From Rhodobiaceae bacterium (lineage in GTDB: Bacteria; Pseudomonadota; Alphaproteobacteria; Parvibaculales; Parvibaculaceae): 6,314 nt of DNA. The stretch's first letter is position 1; each line of letters starts with the position of its first letter. Below the pieces are notes generated by a model. That model made no database searches. It worked only from the letters and a program-made list of their open reading frames with translations, and was not told the DNA's origin. Below, piece by piece: positions 1-6,314 of this stretch. The stretch lies in the NCBI GenBank assembly GCA_002746275.1, contig NVWR01000001.1:939475-945788 (forward strand), written 5' to 3'. The position numbers were made by a program, and so were the translations under genes.

Positions 1-2514
1 GGCGAGGTCGAAGAAGGCAAACGCGCCTACATTGTGCGAACAGATGGTGAGCTAAGAACCGTCGATCAGGTGCGAAACGTCGTGCTGCGCACCACCCTTG
101 ATGAAATTTCCGGCCGCATCGGCAGGGTTGTTGTTGGCGATATCGCGACTGTTGAATTCGGGTTTAAACAACGCAACGGACAATTCCGCAGCCTCGGTGG
201 AGACGCCATGGCCGTGAACGCCGTTCGAGAATCCGGCGCCAACGTCATTACCACGATGGAAGGCATCCGCGCGGCCATTGATGAACTAAATGAGTATGAA
301 CTCCCTAATGCCGGCCTGAAGGCAACCCAGTCTTACGATGAGACCATCTACATCGAAGCGGCTATCGACCTGGTACGACAGAACATTCTCGTCGGTGGCA
401 CACTCGCGGTCATTGTGCTCATCCTCTTTCTGCGTTCCTGGCGCGCGACAACCGTCGTCGCTCTCTCCATCCCTGTTTCCATTATCGGCTCCTTTGTCGC
501 CATGGCCGCTCTGGGACGTTCCATCAATGTTATTTCGCTGGCTGGCATCGCCTTTGCTGTCGGCCTCGTTGTTGATGCCGCCATTGTTGTGCTAGAAAAT
601 ATCTTCCGCTTGCAAGCCGAAGGGCATGACCGAAAAACTGCCGCCTACGAAGGCACCCGGCAGGTCTGGAGTGCGGTGCTTGTCTCCGCCACAACAACCG
701 TCGCCGTGTTTGCCCCCATCCTTCTGATGGAAGCAGAGGTCGGCCAGCTGTTCCGCGACATTGCGGTTGCCATTTCCGTTGCCGTCTCTCTCTCCCTGCT
801 GGTGTCTGTCACAGTCATTCCGGCCCTCGCCGCACAGCTTCTGCCCCGCGACGGACCGGACCAGGCGCTGTTTCAACTTCCCCGGATCGATGCGCTCGCC
901 CAGCGGTTTGTGGACAGGGTTCTGGGGGCAGTCACGTGGATGATCGAAACGGTCAAACGCAGCGGCACCGTTGTTGCCGCCATCTGCGGGGTTGCAGCAC
1001 TTGGCACCTACCTCTTCTTGCCCAAACTGGATTACCTCCCCGACGGCAACCAGGCATTCGTCTTTGGCTACATCAGCCCCCCTCCGGGATACAATCTGGA
1101 AACCGCCCTTGGCATTGCAGGCCGTGTGGAGGACGCCACCCGGCATCTCTGGGCCCCCATGGCCCCAGCGGATCGGGATCCCGATGATCGTCCTTGGATG
1201 CAGAATTTCTTTTTCTTCGCCTCATCCAATTTTGCCTTTGTGGGTGCTTACCCTGAAGACGCGGACCGGGCCCGGGAGCTTCTGCCGATCATGAGCGACG
1301 CGGTGATGCAGGAGCCCGGCACTTTTGGCTTCTTCTCACAACGCTCTCTTTTTGGACGCGGTGTTGGCGGCGGTCGGCAGGTCAATTTTGTGATCGCAGG
1401 TACAGACACCAACGATATTGTCGCAGTCGCACGGCGCGCGGCAGACAAGGTCGAAGTGCTGCTGCCACGATCTGAAGGCCACCAAATGCGCCCGCAGCCT
1501 TCGCTTGAACTAGGGTCCCCTGAGGTCCGCATCACTCCTAACCGCATCGCCCTGGGCGACAACGGACTTTCCGCTGCAGAACTTGGCATTACCATCGATG
1601 CCTTCAATGACGGATTGCGGGTTGACGAGATCACCGTCGAAGGCCGCCGCATGGACCTCTCCCTCTATGGCAGCTTCACCCAGGCAAACGAAACCCAGAG
1701 TATCGAAAACCTGCCCGTGGTCACCCGGTCAGGCGTCATCCTCCCTGCCCGCTCGCTGGCCACCATCGAAATCACCGTCGGGCCATCAGAGATCAACCAT
1801 CTGGAACGCTTCCGGGTCATTACCCTGCAAGTGAAACCAGACACGCAGATGCCTTTGGAAGAAGCGCTGGAAATATTAGAAGGCGTGATCGACGAGCTGG
1901 AGCAAGAAGGCGTGCCCCCCACCATACGCATGGGGCTGGGCGGGTCAGCAGACCAGCTTGACCAGGCATGGACCGAGCTGGTTATGAATTTGGGGCTGGC
2001 ACTGGTTATCGTCTATCTCGTTATGGCCGTGCTTTTTGAGAGCTTCATTTACCCCCTGGTCATTATGCTATCGGTGCCGCTTGCAACAGCGGGCGGTGTC
2101 GCGGGTCTTGTCATCTTGAACATTTTCACCTTCCAAGCACTCGACATGCTGACCCTGCTGGGCTTCGTCATCCTTATCGGCATTGTCGTCAACAACGCCA
2201 TCCTGCTGGTTCACCAGTCACTGTATGGATTTAGGGAAGAAGGTCAGAGTTTCGACGAGGCGGTCTCCGGTGCGGTAAAAAACCGTATCCGACCTATTTT
2301 CATGTCCACCCTCACCAGCATCTTCGGCATGGCACCGCTGGTGCTCTTCCCTGGTGCGGGATCTGAACTTTATCGCGGTTTGGGAACGGTCGTGATCGGC
2401 GGACTGATGCTATCAGCAGTGTTGACGCTGCTCATCATCCCCCCACTTTTGAAGATCATCATGCCACTGTTCGAGCAGGAAAGAAGCACGGGCACACCTG
2501 TGCAGCAAAACTAA
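1..2514 (+). CDS. RND (HAE1/AcrB-like) efflux permease, 5'-truncated by window edge
   Basis: Inner-membrane pump subunit that uses the proton gradient to export lipophilic compounds, normally with a periplasmic adaptor and an outer-membrane channel. The frame is open through base 1, so the apparent GTG at 34 is internal. 837 residues are visible; AcrB-type proteins have about 1030-1060, so TM1 and roughly 200 N-terminal residues are missing. Counting from base 1, hydrophobic segments lie near 128-145, 150-172, 180-200, 223-245, 252-280 and 322-341. A large periplasmic domain spans about 342-655, containing LPDGN, PPPGYN and SLFGRGVGGGRQ. Further segments lie near 660-680, 682-707, 716-740, 765-785 and 795-820, giving TM2-TM12 of the usual twelve. 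TM4 reads VDAAIVVLEN where AcrB has VDDAIVVVEN, so D407 is kept (D192) but D408 is Ala. TM10 has VVNNAILL, with Asn731 at the AcrB K940 position. The family is certain; the substrate is unknown. The gene ends TAA and is convergent with the next gene. Confidence 0.96.
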   Translation, partial: GEVEEGKRAYIVRTDGELRTVDQVRNVVLRTTLDEISGRIGRVVVGDIATVEFGFKQRNGQFRSLGGDAMAVNAVRESGANVITTMEGIRAAIDELNEYELPNAGLKATQSYDETIYIEAAIDLVRQNILVGGTLAVIVLILFLRSWRATTVVALSIPVSIIGSFVAMAALGRSINVISLAGIAFAVGLVVDAAIVVLENIFRLQAEGHDRKTAAYEGTRQVWSAVLVSATTTVAVFAPILLMEAEVGQLFRDIAVAISVAVSLSLLVSVTVIPALAAQLLPRDGPDQALFQLPRIDALAQRFVDRVLGAVTWMIETVKRSGTVVAAICGVAALGTYLFLPKLDYLPDGNQAFVFGYISPPPGYNLETALGIAGRVEDATRHLWAPMAPADRDPDDRPWMQNFFFFASSNFAFVGAYPEDADRARELLPIMSDAVMQEPGTFGFFSQRSLFGRGVGGGRQVNFVIAGTDTNDIVAVARRAADKVEVLLPRSEGHQMRPQPSLELGSPEVRITPNRIALGDNGLSAAELGITIDAFNDGLRVDEITVEGRRMDLSLYGSFTQANETQSIENLPVVTRSGVILPARSLATIEITVGPSEINHLERFRVITLQVKPDTQMPLEEALEILEGVIDELEQEGVPPTIRMGLGGSADQLDQAWTELVMNLGLALVIVYLVMAVLFESFIYPLVIMLSVPLATAGGVAGLVILNIFTFQALDMLTLLGFVILIGIVVNNAILLVHQSLYGFREEGQSFDEAVSGAVKNRIRPIFMSTLTSIFGMAPLVLFPGAGSELYRGLGTVVIGGLMLSAVLTLLIIPPLLKIIMPLFEQERSTGTPVQQN

Positions 2515-2552
2515 CTGTCTCTTCTACAAACGGAGCTTTGAGGCAGAGCCCG

Positions 2553-3017
2553 CTACTCAGCCCACGACAAATCGACCATGGGGTGAGGCAAACGCCGCGC
2601 TTCAGCGCCTCGGACAAGCTCCGCCCATATCTGCGTCTCCAGGTCCCGCGCCCAACTGCCTTTTTGCGTTTCGACATGGGTTTGCAATTCAATGAGCAGC
2701 GCAGAGAGCGCATTATTCGCCTCATCCAGATCACTAATTCGCAAACTGCCATCTTTCGTTTCCGCAGCCGCTTTCAGTTTAGGTTTCAGCTCGGCCGCTT
2801 CAACATGCGCTAACGCCGCCAGAAAAATCGCCCTGAAGGCTCTGTTCTCCTGAACGAAGTTTTCCGCAGCACGGTCGAACTCGGTTGCGGTTTGGAACAT
2901 CATCAGGCCAATCACCGTCGCGCTGCCCGCGGCATATTCCACCGCAATGGCTGGCGCTATGTCGGTGGCTATACGCGCAAACGACCGGACCATAACTTTT
3001 TGAACATCGGGTTTCAT
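2553..3017 (-). CDS. small all-helical protein coupled to APH-type kinase, function unknown
   Basis: 154 residues, no recognised catalytic motif. The sequence looks entirely alpha-helical: a segment near 5-45 with small residues (IAPAIAVEYAAGSATVIGLM), a charged helix around 46-88 (EFDRAAENFVQENRAFRAIF, then Lys/Ala-rich), and an amphipathic helix near 95-116 (SDLDEANNALSALLIELQTH), ending in a polar tail. The moderately hydrophobic stretch near 30-41 is too short and interrupted for a confident membrane span, so it is probably cytoplasmic. I chose the ATG at 3017 because GGAGG stands 7 nt upstream and the ATG overlaps the kinase stop as ATGA. An in-frame ATG at 3053 would add 12 residues without comparable support. 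The overlap implies translational coupling and roughly equal synthesis with the kinase, so a partner or regulatory role is the best inference. It is an analogue of LvaB in position, but I cannot show homology. Confidence 0.88.
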   Translation of the reverse strand: MKPDVQKVMVRSFARIATDIAPAIAVEYAAGSATVIGLMMFQTATEFDRAAENFVQENRAFRAIFLAALAHVEAAELKPKLKAAAETKDGSLRISDLDEANNALSALLIELQTHVETQKGSWARDLETQIWAELVRGAEARRLPHPMVDLSWAE

Positions 3018-4054
3018 GACCGTTCCTCCGCTGCAATCAAATCCTGCATCCATCCCACCAACTGGCGGTTATGAAAATCCGTACAATACCAACTGGAAAA
3101 GGCCAGTATCGGATCAACATTTGTGCCTGCATCATATTCTTTGGCCGCCGATATCCAGATCGCAAGCCCCTTCACGGCTGAAAAAACCTCCCACCAGCGC
3201 AATGCTGTCGGATCAAGTTCAAGCCCTGAATGCTCTGACCAAAGCGCAAGCGCCCGGTCCCGATCAATCATGCTGCCAGGTCGTGGATCATTAAATCCCC
3301 AGAGGGGATCGATCGCCCACGCAACATCTTCCAGAGGGTCACCTAGATGACACATTTCCCAATCGAGAATTGCCTGAATGTCCCCGTCTTCATTGTAAAG
3401 AAAATTGCCTGTCCGATAGTCGCCATGAACAACTTTGACGTGGGCGGGCGGTGGTGGAGGATTGCGCCGGAGCCACCGAATGGCCCCTTTGACAATCGGC
3501 TGCGGGCACAAAGTGTCCCCATCAATTTCCCCTTCCCAATAATCAAGCGCCGTCTTCCAGCAACTCGTTAGAGCGGGATAATCTGATGTCTGCATAAACC
3601 CAATATCCGCCGGGTCTTGCTTTGCAATGGTCCCAAGGTGCCGCCAAAACTGTTCACCTACTTTTTCTGCCAAGGGCCCATAAGGGTCCGCAGCAAAGGG
3701 CGATGCCGCCAGACATCCTTCAATCTGCTCCATCACAAAAAAGGGGCGCTCCAACCACTTTGACTCGGTCTCAAGAAAAAGCGGTTCGGGCACCGGCAAC
3801 CCCGTTGGATGGAAAGCCTGGTAAGCCTTGAACTCAACATCGCGATCCGTGTCGATCAGACTGGCCACAGGGTCACGCCGAAGAATGAGCGCACGACTTC
3901 TGCTTTCACCATCTTCTTTCCATGTGGCGGAAAACCGGAACGTCTCGCGGCTGGCACCCCCGTGGATACGGGAAACATTGGCAACCTCCAGCCCCACAGC
4001 AGCGGGCATCACATGGGAGAGATAGGTCGCTATCTTTTCATTGAGTTCATCCAT
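3014..4054 (-). CDS. APH-fold phosphotransferase (ACAD10/11-like kinase family)
   Basis: 346-residue cytoplasmic kinase of the aminoglycoside-phosphotransferase fold (APH family). Visible motifs: nucleotide-loop-like GGASRETF at 32-39; LILRR at 56-60, with Arg where classical kinases often have the ATP-binding Lys; a possible helix-C glutamate E74; brenner-type catalytic loop HGDYRTGN at 210-217, with presumed catalytic base D212 and metal ligand N217; and the metal-binding aspartate D231 in ILDWEMCHLGDP, which replaces DFG. LEDVAW follows, as is typical of the ACAD10/11-like branch rather than antibiotic-resistance enzymes. Characterised relatives phosphorylate hydroxylated acyl-CoAs (LvaA in levulinate catabolism, the kinase domains of ACAD10/11). 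The substrate here is unknown and need not be an acyl-CoA. Five consecutive prolines (199-203) sit just before the catalytic loop. The start ATG at 4054 follows AGGA by 6 nt and lies 9 nt after the upstream stop. The stop overlaps the next ATG. Confidence 0.93.
   Translation of the reverse strand: MDELNEKIATYLSHVMPAAVGLEVANVSRIHGGASRETFRFSATWKEDGESRSRALILRRDPVASLIDTDRDVEFKAYQAFHPTGLPVPEPLFLETESKWLERPFFVMEQIEGCLAASPFAADPYGPLAEKVGEQFWRHLGTIAKQDPADIGFMQTSDYPALTSCWKTALDYWEGEIDGDTLCPQPIVKGAIRWLRRNPPPPPAHVKVVHGDYRTGNFLYNEDGDIQAILDWEMCHLGDPLEDVAWAIDPLWGFNDPRPGSMIDRDRALALWSEHSGLELDPTALRWWEVFSAVKGLAIWISAAKEYDAGTNVDPILAFSSWYCTDFHNRQLVGWMQDLIAAEERS
3025..3029 (-). promoter_or_regulatory. Shine-Dalgarno deciding the start of the small helical gene
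   Basis: On the minus strand the sequence reads GGAGG, then 7 nt, then ATG at 3017-3015. It lies inside the last codons of the kinase gene. It favours this ATG over the in-frame one at 3053, and with the ATGA overlap it supports coupled translation. Confidence 0.8.
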
Positions 4055-4060
4055 GACAAA

Positions 4061-4065
4061 TCCTC
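4061..4065 (-). promoter_or_regulatory. Shine-Dalgarno of the kinase gene, overlapping the upstream stop
   Basis: On the minus strand TGAGGA, then 6 nt, then ATG. The TGA stop of the upstream gene shares bases with the GAGGA ribosome-binding site, so a terminating ribosome sits on the kinase initiation region. This supports one operon with coupled translation. Confidence 0.75.
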
Positions 4066-5173
4066 ACGGCGCCATATCAAGAAGCTCTTTGAACCCGGAG
4101 GGCTCATGCTTCCCAATAACAAGTTGCTCCAGGATACCCGAGCCCATTTTCACCTCGCCATTTGGCAAGGTCATCTTCGCTTCCACAAAGGCTTGAATAT
4201 GAAGGAAGGGAGGTTCTGCGCTTGTAATCTCGTCGGTACGGAAACTCTCATAACCAACGGCGAGCTCACCCTTGAACCCGCCATGCCCCCACTCCGGATT
4301 CATGTAGCCAAGACCCATCATGTAGAAATTCCATTTTGGCGTCAGCTCGATAAATGTCTTTTCGCGTCGGTGGTTTTCCATCTCGATCACGGCGGATTTG
4401 GCAAAGCGCGTGCCTGACTGGAACACCAGCTTCGACCAGCACGACCTTGTATGCTCCGCCGCAGCGTCATCACCCAGCCCACAGATGACAGCCGCCGTGT
4501 TCCATGGCGCACCAGCCGCATCCGTGTTGACGTGATAGAGCGTGATACAATCATCAAAGTTAAGCGGCGCCCAGATCCAGTAGAATTGCCCCTCCTGAGC
4601 AGGCACAACAGATTGTGCATCCTGAGCCCCGATGGGCCGCACGCCCCATGAGCGATCTCGCGTGCCGACAAAACTGTCCCGCGTCACCTCAATGCGTTCG
4701 CCCTTCACTTCAATCCAGCCTTCCCAGGTCACGTTCTGGGTCATGCGGGTCACGTCCATCATCGCCCGCGAGTTATTACGCCTGATAAAGCGAGGCTCCT
4801 CTATCGCAGGCGCACGTGAGTGAAAAGTGAGATCAGCCCGGATGCCATACTCATTGTCATCAACCAGCACCCGCACAGATTTCAAGGGTTCAAGTATCTC
4901 AACAGCGATGGGACCAACCCGCGTGTCCATCCGCTCATTATGCAATATGCGAGACGCATGCACATTGTGTTGCACTCCGTTATGCACGACACAAAAAGAC
5001 GCATCCATTACGTTCACATGCGGATAGACGCCAAGCGCGGCGGCGAAAAAGATCGAGCCATCCTTGTTGTAGCCATTGAAAAAATACCGGTCGTAAAAAT
5101 TTCGATCGGTACCGGAATAGGCAATCGGTTCCGGTGTTTGATGAATAGGATACTCATCTCCCTTGGTGAGCAT
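4064..5173 (-). CDS. conserved hypothetical, aromatic-rich beta-type protein (DUF7064/7065-like, tentative)
   Basis: 369 residues with no signal peptide or membrane segment visible. The sequence has alternating short beta-like stretches rich in Trp, Tyr and Phe. Striking blocks are FYDRYFFNGYNKDGSIFFAA (26-45), TWEGWIEVKG (149-158), GTRDRSWGVRPIG (170-182), YMNPEWGHGGFKGE (290-303) and a C-terminal GSGILEQLVIG (345-355). The GxRDRSWGxR block and overall layout recall the proteins Pfam splits into DUF7065 (N-terminal) and DUF7064 (C-terminal), and more distantly the lipocalin-like CrtC/AttH fold of carotenoid hydratase relatives. Both assignments are from memory and unverified. No reaction can be assigned. 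The conserved Arg, Asp and Trp residues in the central block suggest a binding or active site for a hydrophobic ligand (inference). ATG at 5173 has GGGAG 7 nt upstream. It lies 9 nt ahead of the kinase gene, so the two products probably act in one pathway. Confidence 0.85.
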   Translation of the reverse strand: MLTKGDEYPIHQTPEPIAYSGTDRNFYDRYFFNGYNKDGSIFFAAALGVYPHVNVMDASFCVVHNGVQHNVHASRILHNERMDTRVGPIAVEILEPLKSVRVLVDDNEYGIRADLTFHSRAPAIEEPRFIRRNNSRAMMDVTRMTQNVTWEGWIEVKGERIEVTRDSFVGTRDRSWGVRPIGAQDAQSVVPAQEGQFYWIWAPLNFDDCITLYHVNTDAAGAPWNTAAVICGLGDDAAAEHTRSCWSKLVFQSGTRFAKSAVIEMENHRREKTFIELTPKWNFYMMGLGYMNPEWGHGGFKGELAVGYESFRTDEITSAEPPFLHIQAFVEAKMTLPNGEVKMGSGILEQLVIGKHEPSGFKELLDMAP

Positions 5174-5180
5174 GTCCGTT

Positions 5181-5185
5181 CTCCC
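5181..5185 (-). promoter_or_regulatory. Shine-Dalgarno of the beta-type conserved hypothetical
   Basis: On the minus strand GGGAG lies 7 nt before ATG at 5173-5171. No other in-frame start near it has a comparable site, so it fixes the N-terminus as MLTKGDEY. Confidence 0.7.
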
Positions 5186-5225
5186 TCGACCGGTTAGTCC
5201 GATCCGCGTTGTGGTTTGTTTTCAC

Positions 5226-5255
5226 TAGGGACGGCAAAAATGCTGCCCCTGTCAA
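5226..5255 (-). promoter_or_regulatory. possible promoter upstream of the beta-type/kinase/helical genes
   Basis: An exact TTGACA lies at 5255-5250 on the minus strand, 15 nt after the glycosidase stop. At the standard 17-nt spacing the -10 candidate is GTCCCT, which is a poor match, and the inverted repeat covers the spacer and most of that -10. This would be a weak or activator-dependent promoter, or a chance -35 match. The alternative is readthrough from the glycosidase gene. Confidence 0.22.
5227..5250. repeat. imperfect 10-bp inverted repeat with 4-nt loop in the 97-bp gap
   Basis: The arms are AGGGACGGCA and TGCTGCCCCT around AAAA (plus strand): eight Watson-Crick pairs, one G-T wobble and one A-C mismatch. 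It begins 20 nt beyond the glycosidase stop on the minus strand. No T-run follows the second arm on either strand, so it is a poor intrinsic terminator. Its symmetry would suit an operator or an mRNA-processing hairpin. Confidence 0.45.
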
Positions 5256-5270
5256 ATCTCACCTTTGCCC

Positions 5271-6314
5271 CTACGTCCCTTCCGACACGCTCGCGCCCAC
5301 GGCTGCCATACGTTGTTCAAACGCGCCGGGTTTTTCATAAGGCAGGCGTCCAATATCAACCGTTGCCAAATTTGCGTCATAGCGCGGAACAGCCTGCGGT
5401 GTGCGGCAATAGACAAAGGCAGCTGCCGAATAATCGTCAGACCTTTCGGCAATGCCCCAGTCCGCAATGTGCGTGCCACGTGCTCCCTGCCAGCCAGGCC
5501 CCGCAAGACCATATGTATCTTCTACGGTCTGGCGTTTTTCCTCATCACCATGACCAACGAAAACAGCCCCGATCTGTTGAATAGTAACTTTCAGAGTGTC
5601 TCGAAAGAGAATGGGGTCTGGAACATGCCAACGATAAAACCCGGTCAGATCCGGCATCGGTCGCGACACGTCCGGGTCTGAAATATCGAAAGGCACGCCC
5701 TGCCACGCTGTCTGGTGCTCCCCCATTCCCCAGGCTGTCCCCGCATAATCCTCAAGACCGGTGCCACAGATCGTCGGAAGTACATCATCCCCGTCGATGA
5801 ACATTTTCACTTCTCCTTCGCCGTACCAGGCAAATACCCGGTCTTGCAGAATGCGGATACCAACCACACACCCCAGAAACCGACCCGGACCCTGCAGGCC
5901 TTCCAGAATGACGAAATCCTGTTTCTTTACCGTCGGGTTTTCCCGGGCGAAGGTGACATGCAGATAACTCGCGTCACCCTTCCGCTCTTTCTCCAGCGTG
6001 TAGTCGATCTGGTAGTAGAGAGGAAACTGCCGATCTGTTTCATTGGTAAGTTCCACGCGCACCCGCTGCTCAAACGGCATCGGAAACCAGGCATTGAAAC
6101 CACGGCCTTCCTGCACCGCCGTCAGCCCCGTCGAATGAGCCGTGGGCCTTCCGAGTGGCACACCAAAAAAGTCGAGTACAGGAACACTAATAGACGGCTC
6201 AGCCGCGCCGTCATAAAAGACCTCAAGCCGAACGGCCCGCATCAGCTCAGGTGCCATCGGAGGAATGGTCATCCAGAAATGGCGCAAGGTCCCCGGCCCT
6301 TCAATATCCGCAAG
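5271..6314 (-). CDS. DUF2961 / GH172-type glycosidase, N-terminus cut by window edge
   Basis: The frame is open to base 6314 and starts within LADIEGPGTLRHFWMT, a conserved opening block of DUF2961 proteins, so the TTG at 6287 is not the start. 347 residues are visible of a family usually about 360-400 long. Further DUF2961 hallmarks, counted from the window edge, are WYGEGEVKMFIDGDD (163-177), GTGLEDYAGTAWGMGE (184-199) and FYRWHVPDPILF (226-237). DUF2961 includes glycoside hydrolase family 172, whose characterised members act on alpha-D-fructofuranosyl (difructose dianhydride) and D-arabinofuranosyl linkages. The conserved glutamates in GEGE (166/168) and LEDY (188) are the likely catalytic pair (inference from spacing and conservation). 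Whether it has a signal peptide cannot be seen. The gene ends TAG, 97 bp before the next gene on the same strand, so it could be first in the operon or a separate unit. Family assignment is strong; the substrate is unknown. Confidence 0.9.
   Translation of the reverse strand, partial: LADIEGPGTLRHFWMTIPPMAPELMRAVRLEVFYDGAAEPSISVPVLDFFGVPLGRPTAHSTGLTAVQEGRGFNAWFPMPFEQRVRVELTNETDRQFPLYYQIDYTLEKERKGDASYLHVTFARENPTVKKQDFVILEGLQGPGRFLGCVVGIRILQDRVFAWYGEGEVKMFIDGDDVLPTICGTGLEDYAGTAWGMGEHQTAWQGVPFDISDPDVSRPMPDLTGFYRWHVPDPILFRDTLKVTIQQIGAVFVGHGDEEKRQTVEDTYGLAGPGWQGARGTHIADWGIAERSDDYSAAAFVYCRTPQAVPRYDANLATVDIGRLPYEKPGAFEQRMAAVGASVSEGT

Noticed and set aside
592..1146. 184-codon open frame on the minus strand inside the RND gene
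   Set aside because: It lies fully antisense to strongly conserved RND transmembrane coding sequence. Its translation is low-complexity and Gly/Asp/Cys-rich without domains, typical of a shadow frame.
2535..2549. Short hairpin (GCTTTG/CAGAGC, 3-nt loop) between the convergent RND and helical-protein genes as a shared terminator
   Set aside because: The stem is only 6 bp with one wobble, and no T-run follows on either strand. It is not supportable as an intrinsic terminator, so the convergent 38-bp gap has no clear one.
3018..3053. Longer start for the small helical gene (ATG at 3053, 12 extra residues)
   Set aside because: The ATG at 3017 has GGAGG at 7-nt spacing and the ATGA overlap. The extra residues (MDAGFDCSGGTV) are simply kinase-coding sequence read in another frame.
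3014..4054. Reading the APH-fold protein as an aminoglycoside-resistance gene
   Set aside because: The motifs (LRRDP, HGDYRTGN, DWEMCHLGDPLEDVAW) and operon context match the ACAD10/11-like branch of housekeeping or catabolic kinases, and no mobile-element signs are present.
3809..4417. 202-codon plus-strand open frame across the kinase/beta-type gene junction
   Set aside because: It is antisense to two well-supported genes and to their coupled start/stop region. Its translation has no recognisable motif.
6285..6287. TTG as the start of the glycosidase
   Set aside because: The frame continues upstream to the window edge with the conserved LADIEGPGT block, so the true start lies outside the window.

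Overview
The window is a chromosome-like segment, by eye mid-50s % GC, from a Gram-negative bacterium. The RND inner-membrane pump implies a tripartite envelope. Gene style and protein motifs (the RND subtype with LPDGN and PPPGYN, and an APH-type kinase beside conserved hypotheticals) fit an alphaproteobacterium, or less likely a gammaproteobacterium. I cannot place it more precisely. Both ends of the window cut through genes.

Layout. Bases 1-2514 (+) hold the C-terminal ~837 residues of an RND (HAE1/AcrB-like) efflux permease; its start and any membrane-fusion partner lie left of the window. After a 38-bp convergent gap comes a minus-strand block read from right to left. First is a DUF2961/GH172-type glycosidase (5271-6314, N-terminus cut by the right edge). 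After 97 bp comes a 369-residue protein of unknown function, rich in aromatic residues and probably beta-rich (4064-5173). Nine bp later is an aminoglycoside-phosphotransferase-fold kinase of the ACAD10/11-like type (3014-4054). Last is a 154-residue all-helical small protein whose ATG overlaps the kinase stop as ATGA (2553-3017).

How they may work together. The last three minus-strand genes are tightly packed, each with a clear Shine-Dalgarno sequence, and are almost certainly one translational unit. A kinase of this family coupled to a small helical protein recalls the LvaA/LvaB pair of levulinate catabolism, where an APH-fold kinase works on a hydroxyacyl-CoA with a small partner. Whether this small protein is related to LvaB cannot be decided here. 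The glycosidase may belong to the same transcript or precede a separate promoter: the 97-bp gap carries an exact TTGACA followed by an imperfect 24-bp dyad. The combination of GH172-type glycosidase, beta-rich protein, APH kinase and helical partner has no function that I recognise and is the most interesting part of the window. The RND pump is divergent from AcrB at its proton-relay residues and is probably a separate unit. I saw no tRNA, rRNA, CRISPR array, insertion sequence or integrase.
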